Shown: piece by piece, positions 44,686-54,111 of the stretch
How positions within the stretch are numbered: the stretch's first letter is position 1
Layout: every line of letters begins with the position of its first letter
Assembly: GCF_000733755.1 (NCBI RefSeq)
Contig: NZ_JPOF01000006.1
Location: 248,001-312,000 of the forward strand
DNA: 64,000 nucleotides
Direction: 5' to 3'
Source: Lachnoclostridium phytofermentans
GTDB taxonomy: Bacteria; Bacillota; Clostridia; Lachnospirales; Lachnospiraceae
The notes under the pieces: generated by a model
Seen by the model: only the letters and a program-made list of their open reading frames with translations
The model's database searches: none
What the model was told of the DNA's origin: nothing
Program-made: the position numbers and the translations under genes

Positions 44686-46026
44686 ATGAAACTTACAAAA
44701 GATCTTCTTCATGGGAATGAAACCAAAGCAATGTTAAATTTCGCGATCCCCATGATTATCGGTAACATATTTCAACAACTATATAATGTTGCTGATACAA
44801 TAATTGTTGGTAAATTTATTGGTTCCAACGCACTTGCTGCAGTAGGTAGTTCCTTTTCAGTTATGGTTTTACTTACCTCAATCATCGTCGGATTTTGTAT
44901 GGGTAGCGGTGCAGTGTTCTCATTATTTTTTGGTGCCAATGAATTAGAGAAATTAAAAAACAGCTTTTTTACCTCCTTTATTTTTATCGGAATAATAACA
45001 ATTGTTATAAACTTATGCTCCATCCTATTTATTGACGATATATTAAACTTTATCAATATTCCAACTAAAGTTCTTAACGATTCAAAGATTTATTTGCAGA
45101 TTATCTTTTATGGAATTAGTTTTACTTTTATTTATAATTACTTCAGTGCTATCATGCGAAGTATGGGAAATTCTATCATACCACTTGTATTTCTAATTCT
45201 ATCTGCTGTTATAAATATCGTATTGGATATTATATTTGTTGTCCCTCTTAATATGGGTATAGCAGGGGCTGCCTATGCCACGATTATTGCACAAGGTTTT
45301 TCCGCAATTGGTATCGCTATTTTTTCTATGTTTCTTGTACCTCAGATTCGTCTGAAACGTAAACATCTATACCTAAATAAAAATATTGTTTCCATGATTT
45401 CAAATTATTCCATACTCTCTAGTATACAGTACTCCATTATGAATTTCGGTATTCTAATGATACAGGGATTGGTAAATAGTTTCGGTGTCTCCGCTATGGC
45501 TGCTTTTACAGCAGTAGTTAAAATAGAAAGTTTTGCTTACATGCCAGTACAGGATTTTGGTAACGCATTTTCAACCTTTATTGCACAAAATATGGGTGCA
45601 AAAAAACAAGAACGTATTCGTTCTGGAATACGTTCTGCTGTTAAGATAATTACTATTTATTGTGTTATAATTTCAGTCTTCATATTACTTTTTGCTAAAC
45701 CATTAATGCACATATTTATTAAGAAAGAAGAAACTGAAATATTAAAAATAGGGATTCAATACCTTTTCATCGTAGCTGGATTCTATTGCTTAATCGGATA
45801 CTTATTTATGTTCTATGGTTTGTTTCGAGGACTTGGGAAACCAGGAGTCTCCATAATACTAACCATTGTAAGCCTTGGTACTAGAGTTTTATTAGCTTAC
45901 CTTCTCTCTTCAATTTCTTTCATTGGTATTGTAGGTATTTGGTGGTCTATCCCAATCGGTTGGGCTTTAGCAGACATCATTGGTGTTTTAATGATCCGAT
46001 TTCATATTAAACTTAAGGATATATAA
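44686..46026 (+). CDS. MATE family efflux transporter
   Basis: The 446-residue protein has twelve membrane helices and MATE signatures: MIIGNIFQQLYNVADTIIVGKFIGSNALAAVG in the first half and GFYCLIGYLFMFYGLFRGLGKPG in the second. It exports drugs or metabolites driven by sodium or proton flow. The ribosome site (AAAGGA) is far from the ATG. The adjacent divergent Lrp regulator may control it. Confidence 0.9.
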   Translation: MKLTKDLLHGNETKAMLNFAIPMIIGNIFQQLYNVADTIIVGKFIGSNALAAVGSSFSVMVLLTSIIVGFCMGSGAVFSLFFGANELEKLKNSFFTSFIFIGIITIVINLCSILFIDDILNFINIPTKVLNDSKIYLQIIFYGISFTFIYNYFSAIMRSMGNSIIPLVFLILSAVINIVLDIIFVVPLNMGIAGAAYATIIAQGFSAIGIAIFSMFLVPQIRLKRKHLYLNKNIVSMISNYSILSSIQYSIMNFGILMIQGLVNSFGVSAMAAFTAVVKIESFAYMPVQDFGNAFSTFIAQNMGAKKQERIRSGIRSAVKIITIYCVIISVFILLFAKPLMHIFIKKEETEILKIGIQYLFIVAGFYCLIGYLFMFYGLFRGLGKPGVSIILTIVSLGTRVLLAYLLSSISFIGIVGIWWSIPIGWALADIIGVLMIRFHIKLKDI

Positions 46027-46066
46027 TACCTCCTTAGTGAAGATGATTTTTCCTACCAACACAAAA

Positions 46067-46092
46067 ATTCCCTCTTAACTATCAGAGGGAAT
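46067..46092 (-). terminator. terminator of the small basic protein gene
   Basis: Arms ATTCCCTCT (46067-46075) and AGAGGGAAT (46084-46092), followed by TTTTTG on the minus strand. Confidence 0.7.
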
Positions 46093-46104
46093 CGTTGTTT
46101 CATA

Positions 46105-46206
46105 TTATTTTTTCTTTGTCGAAGCTACTGTTGATGCTGATGCTGTTGTCTTTGTTTGAGTAGAACCTTTCTTTTTTGGAGCTTTTTTGGGATTCTTATC
46201 CCCCAT
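46105..46206 (-). CDS. small lysine-rich protein
   Basis: A 33-residue frame begins MGDKNPKKAPKKKGS and ends STKKK. The ATG is preceded by TTAGGAGGTGAGACGA, one of the best ribosome sites in the window, and a terminator follows the stop. Similar very short MGDKNPKKK-type proteins are familiar from other clostridia, with no known function. It is too short for usual gene calling. Nucleic-acid binding is a guess from its charge. Confidence 0.7.
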   Translation of the reverse strand: MGDKNPKKAPKKKGSTQTKTTASASTVASTKKK

Positions 46207-46544
46207 TCGTCTCACCTCCTAATTGTAATATTTTGGTTGTGTATTGAGTCTATTTTATCTTTAAATTTATAGATTGTCAATCAAAATTACTACAAATAAA
46301 ACACTATTTATTTATAATTGAATGTGTTTTTTATCAAATTAAGTTCTAACAGTAAAACACAACTATACATTATAACTAATATATAAAATCACTGCAAATA
46401 GATGATTCGATATTATATTATCTGAAAATACAAAAAAATCCAAAGAAAATCATCATCTAATAAAAGATAGTTTTTTCCTTTGGATTTTTATCATGTATAC
46501 CGTCATTTTTCTTAAGACAGAGCTTGCGACTAAAAGGAAAACTA
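46207..46544. other. intergenic region
   Basis: About 340 AT-rich bp. It contains the promoter of the small basic protein gene and, at 46434-46489, a hairpin (AAAAATCCAAAG / CTTTGGATTTTT) that likely terminates the pirin gene. Nothing else is seen. Confidence 0.5.
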
Positions 46545-47423
46545 TTAAAAATCAAAAGTTCCAAACTTTCCAAAGTTGAAGTCCTCGTTTGCTTGTCCTA
46601 ATTCTTCTACCGTGTTCATTACAAATGGTCCCCCTACGGCAATTGGTTCATTGATTGGTTCACCACTCAAAACAAATATCTTAGCATTTTCGCTTTCTGC
46701 CTCAATATTTACAACCCCATCTTCATTTTTAAAGAGAACAAAATCCTTAGTCTTCCTAGATTCGCCATTTACTTTTATCTCTCCATCAAGAATCAGTATT
46801 CCCATGTTAAAGTTACCTGGTTCCTCTAATGTAACCTTACTATTATTAATAAGATCAATAATATAAATATTCATTGGGGAAAATGTTTTTGCCGGGCCCT
46901 TTGTTTTATTGAACATTCCGGCTACTACTGTAACCTTTCCTTGTTCATCGGGTAGCAATGCTTTCCCCATATCGTCATGGGTTATTGCTTGGTACCTTGG
47001 AGCAGTCATTTTGTCTTTCAGAGGTAGGTTTACCCATAATTGAATCATATGGAAAACTCCGCCCGTTTTACTAAACTCCTTTTCATGATATTCCTTATGC
47101 ATTATTCCAGCTCCAGCAGTCATCCACTGTACATCTCCTGGATATATGATACCATGATTTCCTTTATTATCATGATGCTCCACAGCACCTTCAAAGGCAA
47201 ATGTTACAGTTTCAAAGCCTCTGTGCGGATGTGGGCCCACACCCCTTGGTATATCACTTGGTGGAAATTCCACTGGTGCATTATAATCCATTAATATAAA
47301 TGGTGTAAATCTCTCAAGTAAGTTTTTACCTGATGGAAAGTAATTACTAACCTGAAATCCATCCCCTACCCAATGGTTACGTGGTCCATCAACAACTAAT
47401 TCAATTGGTCTTACTCTAGACAT
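46545..47423 (-). CDS. pirin family protein
   Basis: The protein (292 residues) has both pirin cupin domains. The metal ligands are in VGPHPHRGFETVTFAFEG and GIMHKEYHE, with VQWMTAGAG between them, and a C-terminal pirin_C region ends in PINEPIAVGGPFVMNT. It may act as a quercetinase-like enzyme or redox-sensitive regulator. It differs from the shorter YhhW-type pirin at 25044. The ATG follows TAGGAGGAATTCT. It is transcribed alone. Confidence 0.9.
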   Translation of the reverse strand: MSRVRPIELVVDGPRNHWVGDGFQVSNYFPSGKNLLERFTPFILMDYNAPVEFPPSDIPRGVGPHPHRGFETVTFAFEGAVEHHDNKGNHGIIYPGDVQWMTAGAGIMHKEYHEKEFSKTGGVFHMIQLWVNLPLKDKMTAPRYQAITHDDMGKALLPDEQGKVTVVAGMFNKTKGPAKTFSPMNIYIIDLINNSKVTLEEPGNFNMGILILDGEIKVNGESRKTKDFVLFKNEDGVVNIEAESENAKIFVLSGEPINEPIAVGGPFVMNTVEELGQANEDFNFGKFGTFDF

Positions 47424-47531
47424 AGAATTCCTCCTATCTTCCGTATATATATTTCTATCCTAGTATTCATACTATTACTATTTAATGAAAACTTCATGAT
47501 ACCTCTATACTACCCTATACCACTTATAAAG

Positions 47532-47580
47532 TCAAAGCCTCTGCACGATTGCTTTAACAGCAGTGATACAAAGGCTTTGA
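47532..47580. terminator. hairpin after the 68-residue protein gene
   Basis: Arms TCAAAGCCT (47532-47540) and AGGCTTTGA (47572-47580) with a long loop; TTTTT follows on the plus strand. Confidence 0.5.
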
Positions 47581-47597
47581 TTTTTATTCATGACTGT

Positions 47598-47804
47598 TTA
47601 TTCCTGTTTTTCATCATCATTCTTATTCATAATCTTTGCAAATAAGATAAGTATCAGACCTATAACGACACTGGCAATTTCTGCATAAAGCTTATATTCA
47701 CCTAAAATACTCAAAGCTTTAAATTCCAAATTCACCAATGATAATAGATATGAAATTATTCCTACTGTTAATAAAACTGAACCAACCGATTTTACCTTTT
47801 CCAT
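47598..47804 (-). CDS. small two-helix membrane protein
   Basis: This 68-residue protein has two hydrophobic segments (about 8-27 and 40-59) and a charged C-terminal tail, KIMNKNDDEKQE. AGGGGGGA precedes the ATG by about 9 bases. No family is recognised. Confidence 0.6.
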   Translation of the reverse strand: MEKVKSVGSVLLTVGIISYLLSLVNLEFKALSILGEYKLYAEIASVVIGLILILFAKIMNKNDDEKQE

Positions 47805-48382
47805 ACAACTATTCCCCCCTATTTATGTCATTTCTTAAATATTTCTTAATTATTATAGCAAATAAACATTTTTTAGTATACCTTATTTTTCTATATTTGT
47901 TATATTTTGTTTTTTTAATGTGCCTTATCTTTATATCATGCTATTTTTGTCATTTTTTGTTGTAGATTATCTTTATATTATGCTATTTTTATCATTTCTC
48001 TTTAAATCTGGTTCTTTCTTATCTATATTAAAAAATAAATATTGTTACAGAAACTCTTGTTACATCTCCATTCCTCTAGAATCACAGAGCTATATTTTAT
48101 AGGTAGTAAAAATTTTTGACAATAAATATTCTCGATACGTGAGCTCTTTCATTTAGGTAGTAAATATTCTCAACTTACCTTATTCGCTACTTGGGCATGG
48201 TAGGTACTTTCACCTATTATTCCTTTTCTTGGCGCACTAAAAAAGCATTACCTATGATAATCTCCTAGTTAATGCTTTTATATAGACGCTAGTCTTCAAC
48301 TTTTCTAATTCAGTAATAATAAATTAGGAACTCTTTTTCCCCAATAATTACTCTTATAACAACAACTTCGCCAAATACCACT
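47805..48382. other. 580-bp intergenic region with direct repeats
   Basis: Very AT-rich. It contains a 34-bp direct repeat, 47925-47958 and 47967-48000 (42-bp period, TTATCTTTATAT.ATGCTATT), two copies of TTTA.AGGTAGTAAA near 48100-48165, and the terminator at 48241-48279. No supported gene. Confidence 0.55.
48241..48279 (-). terminator. terminator of the multicopper oxidase gene
   Basis: Arms AAAAGCATT (48241-48249) and AATGCTTTT (48271-48279), followed by a T-run on the minus strand. Confidence 0.65.
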
Positions 48383-49990
48383 TTAGTTCCTTTCTACAAC
48401 AAGTGGCCTCATCATATCATTATCTTCATGCTCAAGTATATGACAATGCCATACATAATCCCCGGAGTGTTCTTTAAAATGCATAATAATGGTGGTTACC
48501 TGCCCAGGATCTGTTCTAACCACATCCTTTGGACCATTCTCATAAGCCAGAGGTGGGGTTAAATCTTCTAAATTAAACTTATAGTTTCCCTGTTCATCGA
48601 AATCATTGTCAGTAAATGGTTTTCTTCCTAATATCTCAAAGTGCACTAAATGAAGGTGAATTGGATGTGGAAAATTAAAATGATTTACAAGATGCCATAT
48701 TTCAATACTATCAAATTGAGGCTTTTCTGTCGCTGGGTCGCTCCACGATCTATCATTTAGTAAATGTAGCGCTCTTTCGAAATTATCTGTTCTCTCTACT
48801 AAGTTTAATGTTCTTTCTCTTATCGCTAATTCAGGCTCAATCTTATGCATAGGTGTTAATTCGTGTGGTATCGTACTAGTATCAGGACATTTTAATTCTT
48901 TACATACTTTAAATTTCATTATGGTGTCCAAACCAGGACCAGGAGGCCCCTGCACGTTATTTTTAAGCAGTATTTCCTTTCCGTAATAATGCGTGAAATC
49001 AATTATTAAATCAATCCTTTCCGCAGGTTCTATGACAAATGAATTTAGTTCCACCGATTCGTGTAATAGACCTAATTCAGTACCAATCTGATGAAATACC
49101 TCTCCATTACTTAAACTTAAGTCATAGCCACGGACATTGGACGCATTTAATATTCTAAATCTGTATTTACGAGGTTCTACCTCTAAATACGGCCATATCT
49201 TACCATTTACAACAATGGTATTTCCAAAGAAAAAGGAAGGTGTAGATGGAACTGGATTTGGAACAGGAGGTGTTGCATTGTCTGGATAAAACAATGAGCC
49301 ATCCGCATTGAACTGTTTATCTTGAATCATAATCGGAATTTCATAAGGTTCTTCTGGTAAATTAAGTCTTCTCTCTAGAAAATCACGTATGAGATAAAAT
49401 CCGGCTAATCCAGAATAAACGTTTAAACGGGTCACTCCAATTGCATGATCATGATACCATAACGTTCCACCTGACTGATGATTTGTATACTCATATACTT
49501 CTTTGGTATATTTTTGACCAACAAACATATTATCTCTCGAAAACCACGCTTCTGGATGTCCATCACTATCTGCTTCTACATTAGCTCCGTGCAAGTGTAC
49601 TACTGTTCTTACATCCGGAGTGTCTACTGTCCCATGGAGTGTATGATCTACCGGGAGTAAGTGCCTTAATGGTAATTTATTTTCCCATTTTACTTTTATT
49701 CGTATATCTTTTTGAACTTCTATTGTTGGACCAGGATAAGTTCCATTATATCCCCAAACCCTCGTTAACGGAAAGTCCCTGTGAAAGCTGTGCTTAGTTC
49801 CACACATTATAATGTTATACATTATTTCTTCACTGTTAGATTCGTTGCATTTGCACACTGGTTCTGCTTTTTCCGGTATTGGTAATTCATCAACAAATGG
49901 CGGAATACTATTAGGGTCTGACGGATTTACGTATGTCTTTTGTGGATCACCCTTTTGATTTTGTAAATCTCGCTTTGGATCACTCGTCAT
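48383..49990 (-). CDS. cotA: CotA-like multicopper oxidase (laccase)
   Basis: The 535-residue protein has all four copper-binding motifs: VHLHGANVEADSDG, TLWYHDHAIG, HPIHLHLVHFEILG and VWHCHILEHEDNDMMRPL. It resembles the spore-coat laccase CotA / bilirubin oxidase group, with its long N-terminal PFVDELPIPEKAEP segment. It should oxidise phenols or bilirubin with oxygen, surprising in an anaerobe unless it protects spores. There is no signal peptide, as in CotA. A CKCNES insertion near residue 47 is unusual. It is a single-gene transcript. Confidence 0.92.
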   Translation of the reverse strand: MTSDPKRDLQNQKGDPQKTYVNPSDPNSIPPFVDELPIPEKAEPVCKCNESNSEEIMYNIIMCGTKHSFHRDFPLTRVWGYNGTYPGPTIEVQKDIRIKVKWENKLPLRHLLPVDHTLHGTVDTPDVRTVVHLHGANVEADSDGHPEAWFSRDNMFVGQKYTKEVYEYTNHQSGGTLWYHDHAIGVTRLNVYSGLAGFYLIRDFLERRLNLPEEPYEIPIMIQDKQFNADGSLFYPDNATPPVPNPVPSTPSFFFGNTIVVNGKIWPYLEVEPRKYRFRILNASNVRGYDLSLSNGEVFHQIGTELGLLHESVELNSFVIEPAERIDLIIDFTHYYGKEILLKNNVQGPPGPGLDTIMKFKVCKELKCPDTSTIPHELTPMHKIEPELAIRERTLNLVERTDNFERALHLLNDRSWSDPATEKPQFDSIEIWHLVNHFNFPHPIHLHLVHFEILGRKPFTDNDFDEQGNYKFNLEDLTPPLAYENGPKDVVRTDPGQVTTIIMHFKEHSGDYVWHCHILEHEDNDMMRPLVVERN

Positions 49991-50163
49991 AAAATAACAC
50001 CTCTCTTCTATAATATAAAATCATAATTATCTAGAATATAGTATGCTATTCTGTGTTGAATAGTGTCTTTTTATGTCGAAATTGTATGCAAAGAGCTTAC
50101 AAAATCAAAGATAAATTGGATTTCTTGTATAAAGTATTCTATACTCCTATTTTTGCAATAAGA

Positions 50164-50487
50164 TTAATGCTCACTATTAATTTTACAAGCTGCTGCCTGA
50201 GTTCTCATCTCAATGGCAATGATATCTTTATATAATTCTTCATTTTTTCTAAACCAGCTATTTGCATAAGAGCAGGAAGCTGTTGCTTTTAGTTTCTTTT
50301 CTCTTAGGTAATCAACAACTGCTAGCATAGTCTTATCCGCCACTCCTTGTCCTCTGTATTCAGGACTTACATAGACATGCTCAATATCAATAGTGTTTTC
50401 ATCCACCTTGGTAAAATCAACTTTGGAGATTACCTCACCATTATTGTCTAAACTAAAAATCTGGTTTTCCTTATAGCTCCAATTCAT
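50164..50487 (-). CDS. YjdJ-like GNAT acetyltransferase
   Basis: The protein (107 residues) matches the short GNAT group (PF14542): IDIEHVYVSPEYRGQGVADKTMLAVVDYLR, then ATCSYANSWF-like ATASCSYANSWFRKNEEL. The tail extends about 15 residues past the usual end. The substrate is unknown. It stands alone. Confidence 0.85.
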   Translation of the reverse strand: MNWSYKENQIFSLDNNGEVISKVDFTKVDENTIDIEHVYVSPEYRGQGVADKTMLAVVDYLREKKLKATASCSYANSWFRKNEELYKDIIAIEMRTQAAACKINSEH

Positions 50488-50656
50488 AATTTCTTCCTTT
50501 CAAATTTAACTTTCAATATATAACTTTCAATTTTTACCTTCCTATTCTATCTTTCACTATTAAACTACAAACTTTTCAACTTTTACTTTTTAACTTCACA
50601 CTTTTAAATTTCACTTTTCAATTTTTACTTTTTACAATTTAACCTAAAATTTCAAC
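50488..50656. repeat. degenerate pyrimidine-rich low-complexity tract
   Basis: The tract is built from loosely repeated ACTTTCAA, TTTTTACTTT and AACTTTTCA words. It lies between the BFD ferredoxin gene and the GNAT gene. No coding frame. Confidence 0.5.
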
Positions 50657-50884
50657 CTATATTTCATCCTTCATTTCCTGTTTGCACTCTTCTATCAATG
50701 ACAAAATTTTAGGTGTACATCGCCTTCCGCCGCAACTACCGCTCCCTGCTGAAGTTGCTTTCTGAACTTTTTCCAAGGTATCAGCGCCTTCTTTGATTAT
50801 CTTTTTCATGGTACTTTTACTGATTGCTTTACAAATGCAAACTTTCGTGTATTTATCTATAATCTCTTGATTTTCTTCTGACAT
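50657..50884 (-). CDS. BFD-like [2Fe-2S]-binding protein
   Basis: The 75-residue protein starts MSEENQEIIDKYTKVCICKAI and has the four-cysteine pattern of the BFD fold: CICKAISKSTMKK, then TSAGSGSCGGRRC. Members bind a [2Fe-2S] cluster, as bacterioferritin-associated ferredoxin does, and as a domain in nitrite reductase and NifU. The ATG at 50884 lies 12 bases after AAGGAG; an in-frame ATG at 50920 would place that site inside the gene. Confidence 0.8.
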   Translation of the reverse strand: MSEENQEIIDKYTKVCICKAISKSTMKKIIKEGADTLEKVQKATSAGSGSCGGRRCTPKILSLIEECKQEMKDEI

Positions 50885-51201
50885 AGCAGTTATTTTCTCC
50901 TTAATTAATAATAGAATCATCTTGTTACCATCTATTTATGCATCATCATTAATTAATACGAATTTGGCAACAGATTTCTTTACTTACACTGAATACTATA
51001 GTTCTTTCATTGTCCTATGTCAACTGTAGAGAGCCTACGTCACATTCCAACAAGTTAGCCTACGTCACATTCCTCTTTATGTTAGGAACGGAAATTAACT
51101 AATCATCTTATACTCCTATTGTGAAATAAGTTGCTTCAGTAAGCTGTCGCACTTATTAACAAGAAAAAGAACGCTTCGCGAACATTTCCTTGTCCTGAAT
51201 A
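50885..51201. other. intergenic region with direct and palindromic repeats
   Basis: It contains a 17-bp direct repeat, AGCCTACGTCACATTCC, at 51032-51048 and 51057-51073, an imperfect AATAAGT/ACTTATT hairpin (about 51125-51157) and copy 2 of the 35-bp palindrome. No gene. Confidence 0.6.
51159..51193. repeat. 35-bp palindromic repeat, copy 2
   Basis: Same element as at 24938 and 57046 (ACAAGAAAAAGAACGC, loop TTCG). It ends 8 bp before the left end of the IS element. Confidence 0.8.
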
Positions 51202-51238
51202 AAAATAAAGAAGGGGCTGTGAAAAAAGCCCCTAACAC

Positions 51239-51265
51239 AGAGACGTCGGTTTAACCGACGTCTCT
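51239..51265. terminator. subterminal palindrome of the IS
   Basis: Two perfect 13-bp arms (AGAGACGTCGGTT / AACCGACGTCTCT) around a single T, about 75 bp after the transposase stop. It probably terminates transposase transcription and shields against read-in. Confidence 0.65.
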
Positions 51266-51341
51266 AGTTGTTTTTAATCTAAATCAACACTCTAAAAAAG
51301 AGCATAAATCCCCCTACCCCATAGAATCAGCATTTTGGATT

Positions 51342-52916
51342 TTATGCTGATTTTTGAAGTCGCATCTTTTTATTATGATATTTATATAGATTTTGTCCGA
51401 TAGAAACTAAAAAAATCTCTAATCGTACAGAATTGATTCCTCTTCTGACAATTCTTTTATAGTTTCGATCATTTTTCATGATTCCAAATGTTCCTTCTGC
51501 TTGAATGGATCGATTCATTCTTAAAAGTGCACCATGTATACTTTCAAGATTTTCAATCACTTCCTGATGCATCGCTGTCAGTTCTTGATTGATTCTTATA
51601 GTACGATTATTCTCTGTTTTCTTGCATTGAGCTGTATATGGACAGTTGCTGCAGTCTTCGCAGACATAGATTTCTTCCTGACGTCCGTATTCATTTCCAC
51701 GTACTGCTCTTCGGTGAGAAAAAATAAATCTCTTTTCATTTGGACATATCATGTATCCTTCCGAATTAAATCTGAAATTGACAGCTCTGAACGGATCATT
51801 ATGGTATTTTTTATCTTCGGTTTCCTTCTTGAACATAGTGAATTTCATGTATTTTTCCATACCATGCTGTTCACAGTAAATATAGTTATTATATGAACCA
51901 TATCCGGCATCCGCAGTTGGATATTTCGGGTAAAATCCATATGTCTTTTTGAATTGCTCCATGAGTGGTACAAAACAGTCCATGTCTGAACGATACTGGT
52001 TAACGTCAACAACTGCTATATATTCATCAGCTACCCCAACCTGTACATTGTATGCCGGAAGTAACTGATCATTTCCCATGTAATCCGTTTTTATCCTCAT
52101 AAATGTGGCGGAATGATCTGTTTTGGAATAACTGTTACGTGCAGGGCCACAGATATTCACCTTTTCTATGTATTCCTCCAGCTTTGAGGCATACTCTAAA
52201 AGCTTCTCATACTGCCTCTGCTGACAGGTTTTTCGATGTCCCTTTCCATAAACAAAATCGGATCTATCAACGTTCCAAACCTTGGCATACTGATCAGCTA
52301 TTTCACGTAGCTGTTCAGGTGCATACTCTACGTTTGCTTCTATTTTAAGCCCTGACCATTCAAGGTCTGTATTGATTTCATGAAAAAGGGCAGTTATCTT
52401 TTCAAACAGTCGGTATCTGGATTTCTCAGTAGCTTTTTTCCATACCCAGCTGTACTTATTCGCATTTGCTTCAAATTTTGAACCGTCTATGTAAAGGTGG
52501 TTGAGGTCTACATTTTCCTGTTCAAAAATCTTTTTATTGATATCGTTGAAAATATCTTCAATGGAGTCACCTAAAACATCATTGATGAAATAGGAAAAAG
52601 TCCTGTAGGAAGGTCTTTCGTTATCAATTAAATACATGAATCTGATATTTACTCTGCAGTTATCTTCCAGTTCTCTTAGTGACATGTAGCCCTGGGTCAT
52701 AAATCCAAAAAGCACCGTTTTCAGCATGTTGACGGGATTATATCTGATGCGCCCAGTTTCATGTTCTGGTATGTTTCTCAGATACTTAGCTAAGTCAATT
52801 CCCTCCATGAATTCGTCAAATGTCAAAACCGGATCACAAATATCAAGAAAATCTGAAATAAACATTGGCAAAATGCCTTGTTTTGATTTAGAATAAGTTG
52901 TGGTTTGATTTTTCAT
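51342..52916 (-). CDS. IS1182 family transposase
   Basis: The 524-residue DDE transposase has the N-terminal DUF772 region (YNPVNMLKTVLFGFMTQGYMS, SLRELEDN), the first Asp in LYIDGSKFEANANKY, the second in YPTADAGYGSYNNYIYCE and the Glu in RSIQAEGTFGIMKND. A cysteine cluster (YVCEDCSNCPYTAQC) lies before the Glu. The frame is full length, so the element may still move. The ribosome site is weak, as usual for transposases. Confidence 0.93.
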   Translation of the reverse strand: MKNQTTTYSKSKQGILPMFISDFLDICDPVLTFDEFMEGIDLAKYLRNIPEHETGRIRYNPVNMLKTVLFGFMTQGYMSLRELEDNCRVNIRFMYLIDNERPSYRTFSYFINDVLGDSIEDIFNDINKKIFEQENVDLNHLYIDGSKFEANANKYSWVWKKATEKSRYRLFEKITALFHEINTDLEWSGLKIEANVEYAPEQLREIADQYAKVWNVDRSDFVYGKGHRKTCQQRQYEKLLEYASKLEEYIEKVNICGPARNSYSKTDHSATFMRIKTDYMGNDQLLPAYNVQVGVADEYIAVVDVNQYRSDMDCFVPLMEQFKKTYGFYPKYPTADAGYGSYNNYIYCEQHGMEKYMKFTMFKKETEDKKYHNDPFRAVNFRFNSEGYMICPNEKRFIFSHRRAVRGNEYGRQEEIYVCEDCSNCPYTAQCKKTENNRTIRINQELTAMHQEVIENLESIHGALLRMNRSIQAEGTFGIMKNDRNYKRIVRRGINSVRLEIFLVSIGQNLYKYHNKKMRLQKSA

Positions 52917-52936
52917 TGCAGATAAATTTTACCACA

Positions 52937-52982
52937 AAAAGAGGATTTTTAACTCACTAACGTGAATTAAAAATCCTCTTTT
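52937..52982. repeat. subterminal palindrome upstream of the transposase
   Basis: Arms AAAAGAGGATTTTT (52937-52950) and AAAAATCCTCTTTT (52969-52982), with an inner partial match (AACTCAC / GTGAATT). It lies just before the transposase start and could stop transcription entering the IS. Confidence 0.7.
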
Positions 52983-53087
52983 CTAGTTAGGTGCTTTTTT
53001 CACAGCCCCTTCTTTATTTTCTTTTGTATTATTGACTTTGCTGCACTTTATGCAAATGTAATAGCAAAATATTCAGTTTTAAGCTTA

Positions 53088-53669
53088 TTACTCACTTACA
53101 GTTACTTCTTGTTTACGAGTTCCTTTTACTGAAATTATTTTTAGTTCTGGGTCGTTATCAGAAGTGATTCCTTCTGGAAGTTTTAAGTCTTTTAACAATA
53201 TGCTATCCCCTGACTCCATATTAGATACATCAATATCTATCTCATGAGGAATATCATGTGGTAAACCAATTACAGAGATGGTATCCACATGGCTATTAAG
53301 AAGTAATCGTTTTGACTCTAGAAACTCTGCTCCAATAATTCTGATTGCTACATTCTGTTTCGTTTCTTCCGAAAGTGATACCACTTGAAAATCTAAATGA
53401 GCTATTTCATTCAAAATTGGAGCAACCTGGATATCTTTTGTCATAACGGTATATGCTTCCTTATTTGGAGCTACAAGCTTAAACACAGCATTTCTTCCGT
53501 ATTCTTTCAATGTTTTTTTAAACTCATCTTTCTTAACAGCTATTGAAATGGATTCAACTCCTCTACCAAAAATATTACCTGGTAAATATCCGTTCTTTCT
53601 TAATAACTTATTCGCTCCCTTGCTAGTACTAGTCCTCGTTTCAATGTTCATAATCGCGGTTTCTTGCAT
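53088..53669 (-). CDS. rplY: 50S ribosomal protein L25 / general stress protein Ctc
   Basis: The 193-residue protein has the Ctc form of L25: an N-terminal 5S rRNA-binding domain (KGANKLLRKNGYLPGNIFGRG, VFKLV) and a C-terminal TL5-type beta domain (HLDFQVVSLSEETKQNVAI, GDSILLKDLKLPEGI). It binds 5S rRNA in the large ribosomal subunit. The ATG follows AAGGAGGCTTTTTAGC. It is transcribed alone, with the IS just downstream of its 3' end. Confidence 0.92.
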   Translation of the reverse strand: MQETAIMNIETRTSTSKGANKLLRKNGYLPGNIFGRGVESISIAVKKDEFKKTLKEYGRNAVFKLVAPNKEAYTVMTKDIQVAPILNEIAHLDFQVVSLSEETKQNVAIRIIGAEFLESKRLLLNSHVDTISVIGLPHDIPHEIDIDVSNMESGDSILLKDLKLPEGITSDNDPELKIISVKGTRKQEVTVSE

Positions 53670-54111
53670 GCTAAAAAGCCTCCTTAATTATATTATATTG
53701 TAATTATCATAACAAAAGCCATTTAGACTTTTAAATGAATATCAAATTTAATAAATACTGGATGATTAATCGAGTTTACGTATTCAGATTTTTTTTATAG
53801 TTTAAATAAAAAAACTAAATATAAAATATAAATATCATATCATGATATTATATTTCGATTTTTAAATATGTAATTCTTAGTTCTAAGTCTTATTTTTACA
53901 CATATTTATGCATCACATTATTTCGTAAATACTACAATGTATCAATTATACTATATTTCTGCTTTTTGTCAAGTTGAGTATTTTATTTTCAGACTTTTTA
54001 TAAAAAAGTCTGTGCATTAATACTTGAATAGTAATTTTGCAAAGACTTTTCCTATGAACCGAAACTCACATAAAAAAAGCTCTAGAACATTACTGCTCTA
54101 GAGCTTCCTTA
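53670..54111. other. intergenic region, AT-rich
   Basis: About 440 bp upstream of rplY with long A/T runs and the ABC operon terminator near its right end. No gene or RNA motif is seen. Confidence 0.5.
54077..54106 (-). terminator. terminator of the ABC importer operon
   Basis: Arms AAGCTCTAGA (54077-54086) and TCTAGAGCTT (54097-54106) with a 10-base loop, followed by seven T on the minus strand, directly after the ATPase gene. Confidence 0.8.

Larger units (their letters stand above)
51202..53020. mobile_element. complete IS1182-family insertion sequence
   Basis: The ends are 35-bp inverted repeats (51202-51236 and 52986-53020, core GAAGGGGCTGTGAAAAAAGC) with one internal mismatch; the outer few bases may belong to the target. 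One intact transposase gene lies between. Subterminal palindromes occur at both sides: AGAGACGTCGGTT arms at 51239-51265 and AAAAGAGGATTTTT arms at 52937-52982. The ends do not show a clear target duplication. Confidence 0.9.

Noticed and set aside
47738-48102. Two short plus-strand frames of 60-75 codons
   Set aside because: They are low-complexity hydrophobic translations of an AT-rich repeat region, with no ribosome site.
51202-53020. Target-site duplication at the IS ends
   Set aside because: The inverted repeats extend into AT-rich flanks, so a direct duplication cannot be separated from the repeat ends by eye.
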